Origin: an uncultured Alteromonadaceae bacterium | Lineage (GTDB): Bacteria; Pseudomonadota; Gammaproteobacteria; Enterobacterales; Alteromonadaceae | DNA length: 64,000 nucleotides | NCBI GenBank assembly: GCA_947501935.1 | Contig: CANMXU010000009.1 | Span: 81,514-145,513 of the forward strand | Direction: 5' to 3' | Part shown: in pieces, positions 1 to 8,739 of the stretch | Position numbering within the stretch: position 1 is the first letter of the stretch | Layout of the letters: each line of letters starts with the position of its first letter | The notes under the pieces: generated by a model | The model's input: the letters and a program-made list of their open reading frames with translations, nothing else | The model's database searches: none | Told to the model about the DNA's origin: nothing | Program-made: the position numbers and the translations under genes

Positions 1-1
1 T

Positions 2-1060
2 AAGGCCGGAATTTTTGATACGAACCGAAAGAATTGTATTGGCAGCGGCTATTGCATGCAGGGCTGTGCTTACGACGCCAAGCAAGGGACTAATTTGAGT
101 TATTTACCGCAAGCCTCTGAATTAGGTGCACAAATATATACCGATGTACGGGTTGATCGTATTGAAAAACTTAAAAATGGCTTCTATAAAGTGCATGGTA
201 TGGTGATTGAGCGCGGCCTTCGTACGCCTAAGTATCCGGTTGAGGTTATCGCCAAACGTATTATTTTATCTGCTGGTGCGGTACATTCCCCAGCAATTTT
301 AAAGCGTTCAGGGCTAGATAAAGGTTTGCCACAGTTGGGTAAAAATGTTTCTTTACAACCACAAATGGTGGTTGGCGCCCAATTTGAACAGCACCAACAA
401 ATGAATTCACAGCGCGGCATTCCGCAGTCGGTATATTTAGCTGAATACGATAATAATACCGTCGAGCACGGTTTAGGCGGTTATCGCATCGAAGGTATTG
501 GCGGCGTATTAGCCAATATGGTGACCGGTTTGCCCGGTATTGCCGACCAACATAAACAATTAATGCAAGCCTACCTTCATACCCATTACAGTTTATTGCT
601 AATACCTGATCAACCTTCCGGTGAAATGCGCTGGAAATATAAAGAAAATGGCGCAGTCGTACCAATTATTGATTATAAAATTAGCGATGAATGGAAAAGT
701 CGTGCCCGCGATGCGGTTAGAAATATCAGTGAATTTTTCTTTAAAGCAGGAGCAAAAAAGGTGTATTTCTCAAACCATTCATTTCCGGTTTTAGAAAGCA
801 TTGACGATATTGATAAAGCTGATTTATTTGAAATATCACCGGGCTTAACCACGTTAATATCAGCTCATGTACAAGGTACTTGTCGTATGGGCACTTCAGC
901 AGCACATAGTGTTGTAAACCAAAACTTAAAATTACATACTGATGAAAATATTTATGTCATTGACGCATCGATTATGCCAACGACAGCGTCAACCCATACC
1001 ATGTTGCCAATTATGGCTATGGCTGACTACGCCATTCATAAAATGTTGGCAACAAGCTAG
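2..1060 (+). CDS. GMC family oxidoreductase, C-terminal part (5' end outside window)
   Basis: The reading frame is open from base 2, so the gene starts before the window; an internal ATG at 56 is not the true start. About 352 residues are visible. The Cys-rich stretch near the left edge (NCIGSGYCMQGCAYDAKQ) and the C-terminal block GTCRMG, followed by NIYVIDASIMPTTASTHTM, are typical of flavin-dependent glucose-methanol-choline oxidoreductases. The C-terminal block supplies the His-containing active site and part of the FAD pocket. The FAD-binding N-terminus is missing here, so the substrate (alcohol, sugar or sterol-like) cannot be told. Its stop overlaps the stop of the convergent Crp-type regulator by three bases. 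Confidence 0.85.
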   Translation, partial: KAGIFDTNRKNCIGSGYCMQGCAYDAKQGTNLSYLPQASELGAQIYTDVRVDRIEKLKNGFYKVHGMVIERGLRTPKYPVEVIAKRIILSAGAVHSPAILKRSGLDKGLPQLGKNVSLQPQMVVGAQFEQHQQMNSQRGIPQSVYLAEYDNNTVEHGLGGYRIEGIGGVLANMVTGLPGIADQHKQLMQAYLHTHYSLLLIPDQPSGEMRWKYKENGAVVPIIDYKISDEWKSRARDAVRNISEFFFKAGAKKVYFSNHSFPVLESIDDIDKADLFEISPGLTTLISAHVQGTCRMGTSAAHSVVNQNLKLHTDENIYVIDASIMPTTASTHTMLPIMAMADYAIHKMLATS

Positions 1061-1782
1061 TTTTTGTCTTCTTCTTTGTAAAGTGGGGTAAGTTGCTCTT
1101 GCCCCATTAAGCGTTCATAACCTGCATTAAGCATTATAGGGTTATTAATAAAAATTTTACCGTATTGCACTGCAATACAGCCTTCTTTTTCTAACGCTTT
1201 TAGCTCTTTACTAACACTTTGCCTTGAAGCTCCTAACATTCGCCCTAATTCTTCATGAGAAGTGCTAATTGAATAAATATTATTTGGTTCACGTTGGCCA
1301 TGGCTATAACTTAACCGTAATAACGTGCGGGCAATACGTTGATGTAAATTCAAAGTGCTGGCGTCTTCAGTATGTTGCCATAACAAACGTAAACGATGCA
1401 CCAGCATTAAATTTAACTGCTTGGCGATTTCGGGATACTGATGATAAAGCTCAAGAAAATGTTTTTTACTCAAAACACTAAGCTTAGTTTCACCAACAGT
1501 TATTGCATAGCTTGACCTTGGCAATTCATCTATCAAACCCATTTCACCAAAACAATCACCGGTTTTAAGTGAGCCAACGACCATTTCTTTACCGTCTTCA
1601 GAGTAATTACATAAGCGCACTTCGCCAGCGCATATTTGGTACATTTCGTTAGAAACAGACCCTTGACGGTAAACACTTTCTTGATCAGGTAAAGTGCGCT
1701 GCACACTTAATTCGCGCAATTTTGACAGAACTTCGTCAGGTAACTGATCAATAAAGTTATGAAGATTATAAATAGCTTGCAT
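1057..1782 (-). CDS. Crp/Fnr family transcriptional regulator
   Basis: 241 residues. An N-terminal cyclic-nucleotide-binding-like beta-barrel spans about residues 15-125, with the phosphate-binding-cassette-like segment FGEMGLIDELPRSSYA. A Crp-type winged helix spans about 145-225, with the recognition region EELGRMLGASRQSVSKELKAL. No Fnr-style N-terminal cysteine cluster is present, so oxygen sensing through an Fe-S cluster is unlikely; the ligand is unknown. It is convergent with the GMC oxidoreductase and divergent from the AraC-type regulator, with a 238 bp shared intergenic region. Its target genes cannot be deduced. Confidence 0.85.
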   Translation of the reverse strand: MQAIYNLHNFIDQLPDEVLSKLRELSVQRTLPDQESVYRQGSVSNEMYQICAGEVRLCNYSEDGKEMVVGSLKTGDCFGEMGLIDELPRSSYAITVGETKLSVLSKKHFLELYHQYPEIAKQLNLMLVHRLRLLWQHTEDASTLNLHQRIARTLLRLSYSHGQREPNNIYSISTSHEELGRMLGASRQSVSKELKALEKEGCIAVQYGKIFINNPIMLNAGYERLMGQEQLTPLYKEEDKN

Positions 1783-2020
1783 GAATTCTCGCTAAGTAAC
1801 TGAAATAAGCATAGATATACACGCTGAAACTGCGCAATATACCCTCTACGAATAGCTTAATAACAAATGATTGTTAAACTATCACTAAGTATCGCATAAT
1901 TGAAGAAAATTACCGCTATAAACAGTATAGATTCAAACTATTATATGCAGTTAATAATACCAAGCAGCATTGCTGCACTTATCGTCAATGCATGACATTA
2001 ATGAAAAATAGCACTTAGCA

Positions 2021-3025
2021 ATGGATTATTTAGTTAGAGCAGGCTCGTTAGAAGGCTTTGAAAGCTTGGTACTGAGCCTAGGCGAAAACCCAGTTGAGTT
2101 AATTGACCAAGTCGGTTTAAGCACCAGCAGTATTCGTGATCCTGATGCCTTAATTTCTTACCCTAAAATGGCGCAATTATTGGAATTAGCCGCTACCCGT
2201 TGCAACTGCTCAACCTTTGGTTTGCAGCTGTCGGTAAACCAAGGCCTGTTTACTGTTGGCACCATAGGTTTATACATGGCACAGCAAACTAGCATTTTAG
2301 AAAGTCTACGTATGGCGATACGTTACGTGCATATGCATGCCCAAGGGGCGATTGTAACTTTAACACCTATAAATAACGGTTATCAATTTTCCTATCAAGT
2401 AGCCTTTGCAGGCCGTGTAAACACTGAGCAACTTTGCCAGCTAAGTGTTGCTCTGCTTTATCGAATGCTGAAAACCATGGTCGGTGAGCAATGGGAGCCG
2501 AAAAAAATTCTTTTTGCTCAAGATAAAGCAAGCACAAATTTAGCCGATTTTAATGCGCTGCTAACCTGCCCGATAGAGTTTAATGCCAATTCTAACGCGA
2601 TGATATTGCATCAAAGCACTTTGGCGCTAAAACCGAATGCTGATCAGCAGCAGCTAAAACAATATATTGCTCGCCATTTTCAAATGTTAGAGCAGCGCCA
2701 CCCTAATAATTTAGAAGCTAAAATTTGCCATGGTATTCGGGCATTATTACCCACAGGTGACTGCACCTTAAAAAACATTGCCGCAATGCTCGACATTCAC
2801 CCAAGAGTATTACAAAAAAAACTACAACAAAAACAACAATGCTTTAGTGAATTACTCGAAGAAACCCGCAGTGAAATTGCCTGTGAATTAATGGCCCGTA
2901 GCCATATTTCCCTAACAGAATTAGCCTTGCAGTTAGGTTATGCCGAATTAGCGGTATTTAGTAGAAGCTTTAAAAAACGTCACGGCATTTCGCCAAGCAC
3001 CTGGCGTAAACAGCAGATCATATAA
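2021..3025 (+). CDS. AraC family transcriptional regulator
   Basis: 334 residues. An N-terminal arabinose-binding-like domain of the OruR/ArgR-Pseudomonas type spans about 20-200 (it begins LVRAGSLEGFESLVLSLGEN). A C-terminal AraC double helix-turn-helix spans about 235-330, ending in LALQLGYAELAVFSRSFKKRHG and the usual SPSTWRK tail. Family members of this length activate catabolic or virulence operons in response to small molecules. The neighbouring GMC oxidoreductase region is a possible target but nothing in the sequence proves it. No clear Shine-Dalgarno precedes the ATG. Confidence 0.85.
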   Translation: MDYLVRAGSLEGFESLVLSLGENPVELIDQVGLSTSSIRDPDALISYPKMAQLLELAATRCNCSTFGLQLSVNQGLFTVGTIGLYMAQQTSILESLRMAIRYVHMHAQGAIVTLTPINNGYQFSYQVAFAGRVNTEQLCQLSVALLYRMLKTMVGEQWEPKKILFAQDKASTNLADFNALLTCPIEFNANSNAMILHQSTLALKPNADQQQLKQYIARHFQMLEQRHPNNLEAKICHGIRALLPTGDCTLKNIAAMLDIHPRVLQKKLQQKQQCFSELLEETRSEIACELMARSHISLTELALQLGYAELAVFSRSFKKRHGISPSTWRKQQII

Positions 3026-3074
3026 GCTTAAACTGTTTTTTAGCTACACTTTAATTAAGTTTGAACGGACTTAA

Positions 3075-3118
3075 GCTGACAAGTAATAAAATCATTCTAG
3101 CTTTTATTACTTGCCAGC
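3075..3118. terminator. Hairpin between convergent genes, probable bidirectional terminator
   Basis: Twelve-base perfect arms CAAGTAATAAAA (3080-3091) and TTTTATTACTTG (3102-3113) have a 10-base loop. Pairing continues outward as GCTG/CAGC with one mismatch. It lies between the convergent AraC regulator and the large lipoprotein. The A and T ends of the arms supply a U tract in both directions. Confidence 0.6.
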
Positions 3119-3205
3119 AGTCCCCAGCGAGCACCGGTATCCTTACCTTTAATCATTCCTTTATAACATTCATTACGGCAAAATAATCACCAAAGGTTAA
3201 CAGCC

Positions 3206-6200
3206 CTAAAACGAAGGTGCTTGCTTGCCAAAACTAATTTTATTCAACGTTGCCGTTTGATCGGCATATGAGCGCACCCACTTTTTCTTAAAGCGAATAA
3301 AGACTCTGAGCTGATCTTCATGACTTTCAAGGCGACGCCCTGAATAATAAATATCTCGGCCGGTAACGCTACTAAATACCACATCAGCCCCTGCTTGACG
3401 GAAATGCGTTGGCTCGCTAGTACTACGAATTTCAACATAAATAAGAAATTCAGCTTCATCAATATTAGCGGTATCAACATTGGCGGTAACCACATAGCGC
3501 GTGCCTAATGGGTCATCGGCATCAAGCTCAAAGTCGCGATAAACTTCTGCATAGTCATCTTTATTGGTGCCATTAGGAATAGCAAAATCAACTTTGCCGC
3601 CATTAATAGTTGCGCTTGCTCGTGAGCCTTGTTTAGAGGTATTCCAAGTACCATCAGAACTTTCGACTAAATCAATACGTAAACTGCGCAGAGTTAAATT
3701 ATCAAAAAAGGTTCTAATATATTTAGCGTCAACATTAAGGTTACGTTTCACTTCAAAACTAATATGAGCATAATTTGCTCCCACAGGCTTACGGGTGGTG
3801 ATATCAAAACTTTCTTGGGCAATATCACCGCCAATAGAATCATAATCATCAGCATCTAAAACATTACTTAACTCAGCACTAAATGCGCTGCTATTACTTG
3901 GGTCAGCGTCTTCGTCCCACTCAATTTTAACATAGGCTTGGTCTTCACTGCCTGCGCCAAAAATTTTCCCCTCAGCTCTTAAAATAAAAGGCGTTAAACT
4001 AACCACTTCGCTCATATCTATAGTTTGCTGAAAGCGACCAAATTCAGAAACTGTATCAGTAGTACTGCGTATTTCACCACTTCTACCATCAATTGAATTG
4101 GCATCACTGGGTGCATAATATAAAAAGTCATTGTTTAGCGTTGCCCAGCCATTTTTAATCGCTGAAAAGTCACCATTTATAACGTTCATTAACTGGCCTT
4201 CAGCTTCAAAATTACTGACACTATGCCCATAACTAGGATGAACAGCAAAATCTGCAGGGCTCGCATCACGAGCAATTAAGCGGTCGATAATACCTTTATT
4301 ACCATCGGCATCGGTTAACTGCTCAACTAGGCCGTATAAACCAAACACCATATCAGGTATCCCTAAACGGTTAGGCTGCCAGTCTTTATCTTCATTTGAA
4401 TAACGGGTAAGAATTTCAGCGCCAATGGTTGCATTAGGCCCAAAGACACCTTCTTGACCTCTCATTTTTTGGCGTTTACCGTCACGATAAGCAAAGTAAC
4501 CGCCAACCATAGGTACGCTACTGCCGTACATGCCAAAGCCTAATAGCCCAGGAAAGTGGCTAATGGTATCAGGATGATCATAGATTTTATCTGCGTTATA
4601 ACCTTCTGTTTTTGTTGGCCCCGCAGAAAACACCGTTAAATAATCAGGATTATTATCATCCGTCCATGCGGCATAATGGGCATAAAGATTATCGAAATTT
4701 TCTCGCCAGTCAGCATTTACTCGGCGGTCTTTAAAAACAATATGACCATATTGCTCAACAAATGACGATATATTCCATTTGATCACCGGCTCTGTTGATA
4801 AATAACTTGTTAAACTGGCATGATTTTCACGATGCTTCCACCAATCTTCATAAGCATTAACCGCCATAGGATCTTGCGCAGCAGCTAGTTCTGCAAATAA
4901 GTAAGACTCTTGATAAGGCGGCACAGCCTGCAACCTTGTTTCGGCTTCTGGGCCAAACATAACACCGGTATGTTCTACTTGAGCATAGTCACGTAGGTAG
5001 TCGGCATAATTTTTTTGCATGCCAATAATTTGATTCGCCGCGGTAACAATAGCGTCGTTCTCTGGATAAAACTCACGTGCATGTATCGCGGCATTAACAA
5101 TTTTTGCGGTAGAATAAATTGAAGGGTAACCAGACTTTACTCCTGTTTCTGGAAAATAATCACCGTAATATAAACCATCAGTAGTTACTTCTGGGCCTAT
5201 ACCGTCAGGATGTAAGCCAGCAAAGCGAGTGATAATGGCTTGAATTTCAGCTTCAGCAGAATTACCAAACATTGCCTCATCAGTCATTAACATTAGCGCT
5301 GCCCAACCAGCAGCGCCGGTAGAATAAGCGCGATAGCGGCCTTGATCAGGTTTTGGCTCAGTACCGCTTACCCAACCTTCTCTTTTTCCCTCAGGCCAAC
5401 AAGCTGAACGAATAAAAGTCATGTACTGGTCAAATTCATTACGCAGCCACTCTGTATAAGTCATACGCGTATCGGTATCGTCACTTAACAATTTTGTTTG
5501 TGCTGCCGCCAGTAGCATTTTGCCATCAGCCGTAGCTGCAATTGCACGCGCCTCATCAACCTTGCTATAGAACTTCGCAGTTACACTACCCTGCTCGCGT
5601 AAGCTACTTGATGCAATAAAATTAAGTTCAAATTGACCACTATTACCATTGCTTTCATTTAATAAATACAGACCACCTTGACCATCACCACCATAATTTC
5701 GGCCATAAGATAATGACTTCAAAGAATTCACTGTGGCAATTTGACCAATAGTTTGGTTTGATAAATTTAATCGATACAAGTTATTTTCAGTGCCAACATA
5801 AGCTGTATTATCAATGCTATCGACGGCAATTCCATAAATAGCCTTGCCTGTATCATCGTCAGTTAAGTTAACTGTAGTCAGCAGCTTGCCCTTGTTATCA
5901 TTACCTTTTGCTTGATAACGTAAAAGCTTTCCTGAAGCAGTGCCTAGCCAAAGTTCGCCATTATGATGTGCTAGCCCTAAACTGCCTTGGCTGAAAATCG
6001 AAGCAATATTTATATTTGAAACAAAGCCAGTTAAGGCTTTATTACCAGTATTAAACCGTAAAATAGCGTCATTATCGCCACTGGTATTTACTGCAATAAA
6101 TAAAAACCGACCCGACGCCGAAAATGCTAAAGCTACTGGGCCATAATCGCTACCGCTAATGTCAAAGCCGCTTGGCAGTTTTGCATTAAGCTGAGCAGCA

Positions 6201-6580
6201 CTAATTTCAGCGACCTTTTGCTGATCAATTGTAAAAACTTCCACTACATCGCTACTTCGATTAGCTAAAGCATAAAGCCCTGAATATTGAGCTGCAGCTG
6301 TACTATCGGCTTGCGAGCTACTATTACCCCATAACTCAACTACAAGGTCAGCAGATTTAGGTTTGTCTACAGGGGGATCAACAAGGGGGGGTTCTGCAAC
6401 AGGCGGTTCTATTACTGGCGGCTCTATTACTGGCGGTTCAGTAACGGGAGGATCTATAACAGGGGGATTCGGTGTAGAGTTATTTTCAGTAGCACTGTCA
6501 CCACCGCCACAACTAACGAGGAATAAACAGAGTAAAACCTTAACCGCATTAAATAAGCTCAGCTTAGTAGCACTTTTCAT
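3206..6580 (-). CDS. Large secreted lipoprotein, possible alpha/alpha-toroid glycoside hydrolase
   Basis: 1124 residues, with an AAGGA ribosome site just before the ATG. A signal peptide ends in the lipobox LVSCGGG (Cys about 24), so the protein is lipidated. A proline-rich spacer of repeated PPVxEPP units (about 38-75) would lift it off the membrane. Residues about 80-370 look like a beta-propeller (repeated short blades such as IYGIAVDSIDNTAYVGTENN). Residues about 375-800 are helical and Trp/Tyr-rich, with segments (WVSGTEP, YPSIYSTAKIVNAA, FSAGPTKTEGYNAD) that recall glycoamylase-like toroid enzymes. The last 300 residues look like one or two jelly-roll modules. The enzymatic assignment is an inference from residue patterns only. 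It is an isolated gene, divergent from the glucosylglycerate operon. Confidence 0.5.
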   Translation of the reverse strand: MKSATKLSLFNAVKVLLCLFLVSCGGGDSATENNSTPNPPVIDPPVTEPPVIEPPVIEPPVAEPPLVDPPVDKPKSADLVVELWGNSSSQADSTAAAQYSGLYALANRSSDVVEVFTIDQQKVAEISAAQLNAKLPSGFDISGSDYGPVALAFSASGRFLFIAVNTSGDNDAILRFNTGNKALTGFVSNINIASIFSQGSLGLAHHNGELWLGTASGKLLRYQAKGNDNKGKLLTTVNLTDDDTGKAIYGIAVDSIDNTAYVGTENNLYRLNLSNQTIGQIATVNSLKSLSYGRNYGGDGQGGLYLLNESNGNSGQFELNFIASSSLREQGSVTAKFYSKVDEARAIAATADGKMLLAAAQTKLLSDDTDTRMTYTEWLRNEFDQYMTFIRSACWPEGKREGWVSGTEPKPDQGRYRAYSTGAAGWAALMLMTDEAMFGNSAEAEIQAIITRFAGLHPDGIGPEVTTDGLYYGDYFPETGVKSGYPSIYSTAKIVNAAIHAREFYPENDAIVTAANQIIGMQKNYADYLRDYAQVEHTGVMFGPEAETRLQAVPPYQESYLFAELAAAQDPMAVNAYEDWWKHRENHASLTSYLSTEPVIKWNISSFVEQYGHIVFKDRRVNADWRENFDNLYAHYAAWTDDNNPDYLTVFSAGPTKTEGYNADKIYDHPDTISHFPGLLGFGMYGSSVPMVGGYFAYRDGKRQKMRGQEGVFGPNATIGAEILTRYSNEDKDWQPNRLGIPDMVFGLYGLVEQLTDADGNKGIIDRLIARDASPADFAVHPSYGHSVSNFEAEGQLMNVINGDFSAIKNGWATLNNDFLYYAPSDANSIDGRSGEIRSTTDTVSEFGRFQQTIDMSEVVSLTPFILRAEGKIFGAGSEDQAYVKIEWDEDADPSNSSAFSAELSNVLDADDYDSIGGDIAQESFDITTRKPVGANYAHISFEVKRNLNVDAKYIRTFFDNLTLRSLRIDLVESSDGTWNTSKQGSRASATINGGKVDFAIPNGTNKDDYAEVYRDFELDADDPLGTRYVVTANVDTANIDEAEFLIYVEIRSTSEPTHFRQAGADVVFSSVTGRDIYYSGRRLESHEDQLRVFIRFKKKWVRSYADQTATLNKISFGKQAPSF
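6364..6475 (-). repeat. Degenerate 15-18 bp tandem repeat encoding the Pro-rich spacer
   Basis: On the plus strand the units read like GGCGGTTCTATTACT, repeated with substitutions. They encode EPPVI/EPPVA/DPPVT-type pentapeptides directly after the lipobox of the large lipoprotein. Such linkers commonly vary in copy number. A long antisense frame here is only a by-product of the repeat. Confidence 0.7.
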
Positions 6581-6758
6581 TAAAATTCCTTTTTAATTGG
6601 CTTTTTAGCGTGCTCTATCTAAATATAGTTAAAGTAATATTGCAAGAAATAAATGAACTTTAATTATAAAAAACACTTTAACGAGTTTTTCTCACAATAT
6701 TATGGCGTCACAATATTTATTCTCTACTACCTTATCTACCGTAATTTATAAAAATACC

Positions 6759-6775
6759 CACACCAAATTGGTGCA
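6759..6775 (+). promoter_or_regulatory. Candidate NtrC (GlnG) binding site upstream of the glucosylglycerate operon
   Basis: The 17-mer CACACCAAATTGGTGCA has the 6-5-6 layout of enteric NtrC sites. It matches GCAC-N7-GTGC at 7 of 8 fixed positions, and its right half GGTGCA is perfect. Its centre lies about 155 bp upstream of the start predicted from the -24/-12 element at 6895-6910, within the usual distance for an NtrC enhancer. Only one site was found. The match is by eye. Confidence 0.45.
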
Positions 6776-6894
6776 TTCTCCCCTAATCAGTTCTTATAGA
6801 AACCATTGAATAAAAAACAAACAGTCAGCTTTAATTCAATTAACACTTGTATTTTCAAAGGATTAAAAGTGTATTTTTAGTGATTTATCTTATC

Positions 6895-6910
6895 TGGCAT
6901 AAGACTTGAT
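6895..6910 (+). promoter_or_regulatory. Candidate sigma-54 (-24/-12) promoter
   Basis: TGGCATAAGACTTGAT aligns with TGGCAC-N5-TTGCW. The -24 GG and the TTG are present at the correct spacing, with one deviation in the -12 dinucleotide (GA in place of GC). Transcription would start near 6921, giving a leader of about 30 bases to the ATG at 6951. This argues against TTG at 6906 being a start codon, because it falls inside the -12 element. Confidence 0.45.
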
Positions 6911-6950
6911 TGCTTTGATATATCGACTAAGGGTTATGAGGGATATGGAA

Positions 6951-7829
6951 ATGATTTCAGCTTTTATAGAAAAACACAGATTGCATGATGAATATCGACT
7001 GACTGCGGAAAGTTACTTTTTGCCAATAGCCGATACTATTTATCAACAATTTAAAGACAGTGACGGCACTTTTTTTGTTGGTATTAATGGCTGTCAGGGC
7101 AGTGGCAAGTCAACTTTTACTGACTTTATTGCCGAATATTTAACAACAACTTATCAATTAAACGTTATTGTGATGTCACTGGATGATTTTTATCTTAGCA
7201 GTGATAAACGCCAGCAGTTAGCGCAAAACATTCACCCACTGCTCGCCACCCGCGGTGTGCCAAGTACTCATGATATTGATGCATTAAACCAAGTATTAAC
7301 GCAGTTAACCCAGCATAAAACGGGTTTTGCCATTCCAAAATTCAGTAAAGCCACCGATGAGCCATTACCAGAAAGTCAGTGGCCAGTCATATCAAAACCA
7401 GCAGATATTGTGTTATTAGAAGGTTGGTGCTGGGGCGTAAAAGCGCAAACTGAGCAACAACTTTCAGCACCTATCAACGAACTAGAATTACAAAGCGACC
7501 CGAGTGGCAAATGGCGCACACACGTTAACGAGCAATTAGAAAGGCTTTACCAACCACTCTATAAAAAAATGAATTATTGGATAGGTTTGCAAGCGCCTTC
7601 GTTCGACTGTGTTTACAAATGGCGATTAGAACAGGAACAAAAGCTACAAGACAGAAATGTTGGCTTAGCTAACTCTAAAATTATGACGCCAGAAGAAATA
7701 CTCAATTTTACCCAGTATTTTCAGCGCTTAAGTGTGCAAGGTAGCCAAACCGTTTCTAAAATTGCTGACGCTATTTTTTACTTAGATTACGACCGACATA
7801 TTACTAAAATGACGGTCAAGGAATCATAA
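6951..7829 (+). CDS. D-glycerate 3-kinase-like P-loop kinase
   Basis: 292 residues from the ATG at 6951, chosen because GAGGGA at 6938-6943 sits seven bases ahead; ATGs at 6936 and 6945 are alternatives. A Walker A motif GCQGSGKST occurs near residue 48, followed by SLDDFYLS and the VLLEGWCWG block. These are typical of the glycerate kinases related to plant D-glycerate 3-kinase and uridine kinase. The expected reaction is glycerate plus ATP giving 3-phosphoglycerate. First gene of a four-gene operon; its stop overlaps the next start (TAATG). In this context it would return glycerate released by the phosphorylase to 3-phosphoglycerate, the acceptor used by the synthase. Confidence 0.75.
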   Translation: MISAFIEKHRLHDEYRLTAESYFLPIADTIYQQFKDSDGTFFVGINGCQGSGKSTFTDFIAEYLTTTYQLNVIVMSLDDFYLSSDKRQQLAQNIHPLLATRGVPSTHDIDALNQVLTQLTQHKTGFAIPKFSKATDEPLPESQWPVISKPADIVLLEGWCWGVKAQTEQQLSAPINELELQSDPSGKWRTHVNEQLERLYQPLYKKMNYWIGLQAPSFDCVYKWRLEQEQKLQDRNVGLANSKIMTPEEILNFTQYFQRLSVQGSQTVSKIADAIFYLDYDRHITKMTVKES

Positions 7830-8665
7830 TGAGTAGCGATAAAACACTGATTTTTAGTGATTTAGACGGCACTTTACTGGACCATTATAGCTACAGTGCT
7901 GACGCCGCAAAAACAACGCTAGCGCAATTAAAAGCCGCCAATATTCCGGTAATTTTAACCACTAGCAAAACCTATGCAGAAGTCATTGAACTGCAAGATA
8001 AGTTGAGTATTGATGCCCCTTTCATTGTTGAAAATGGCGCGGCTATTTACCTGCCAAAATCGATTTTTGTTGAACAGCCTAATGACACCATAGATGACGG
8101 CAACTATTGGCTAAAGTGTTTTTGCCAACCCAGAGCGCATTGGCTTGAAATATTAGCGACACTTAGCGATAAATTTAACGGTGCCTACCTAGGTTTTTCG
8201 CAAATGTCAGTTAAGCAGCTGATGGAGATAACCGGACTAGATCACGCAGCAGCCACGCAGGCGAAAGCGCGCACTTTTGGTGAGCCCATTCAATGGCTAG
8301 ACGACGAAGCAAGCAAATCAGAGTTTATCAAACAACTAGAACAACTAGGCGCAGTGGTACTTCATGGCGGTCGTTTTATTCACGTAAGTGGTTTATGCGA
8401 TAAAGGCAAAGCGCTTTTGTGGTTAAGCCAGTGTTATCAAAAATATTTATATCGCCAAGCGCCAAGCACAATTGCCTTGGGTGATGGCGGTAATGATGTC
8501 GCGATGTTAACTGTGGCCGATTATGCCGTGCAAATTCGTTCACCCGTTCATGACTTCCCTGCACTTACCCGGGCCAAGAATACGATTCAAACCTCTGAAT
8601 TTGGCCCAAGCGGCTGGGCTGAAAGCATTAACGCAATATTATTCAATAACAACCAAAAGAGCTGA
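7829..8665 (+). CDS. gpgP: HAD-family glucosyl/mannosyl-3-phosphoglycerate phosphatase
   Basis: 278 residues. HAD motif I FSDLDGTLLD lies at residues 9-18, the sugar-phosphatase cap region in the middle, and the motif IV block LGDGGNDVAML near 216-226. This is the layout of the MPGP subfamily (HAD-IIB), which includes mannosyl-3-phosphoglycerate phosphatase and E. coli YedP. Next to a glucosyl-3-phosphoglycerate synthase its likely job is removing phosphate from glucosyl-3-phosphoglycerate to give glucosylglycerate. Its start overlaps the kinase stop by one base, so translation is probably coupled. Whether it acts on the glucosyl or mannosyl substrate is inferred from the neighbour. Confidence 0.78.
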   Translation: MSSDKTLIFSDLDGTLLDHYSYSADAAKTTLAQLKAANIPVILTTSKTYAEVIELQDKLSIDAPFIVENGAAIYLPKSIFVEQPNDTIDDGNYWLKCFCQPRAHWLEILATLSDKFNGAYLGFSQMSVKQLMEITGLDHAAATQAKARTFGEPIQWLDDEASKSEFIKQLEQLGAVVLHGGRFIHVSGLCDKGKALLWLSQCYQKYLYRQAPSTIALGDGGNDVAMLTVADYAVQIRSPVHDFPALTRAKNTIQTSEFGPSGWAESINAILFNNNQKS

Positions 8666-8739
8666 ACAATTAACTAACACAGATAAAGCACACACAACTT
8701 TTCCAACTCATACAACTCATACAATTAAAGAGGTAATTC

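Noticed and set aside
1964..1976. Palindrome GCAGCATTGCTGC upstream of the AraC regulator as a Crp/Fnr site
   Set aside because: It does not resemble TGTGA-N6-TCACA or TTGAT-N4-ATCAA, and the arms are only five bases.
6363..6596. Plus-strand frame encoding Gly-Gly-Ser-Ile-Thr repeats
   Set aside because: By-product of the 15-18 bp repeat coding the Pro-rich spacer of the lipoprotein on the other strand.
6906..6950. TTG start codon 15 codons upstream for the glycerate kinase
   Set aside because: It lies inside the candidate -12 promoter element, and the ATG at 6951 has the only well-spaced Shine-Dalgarno.
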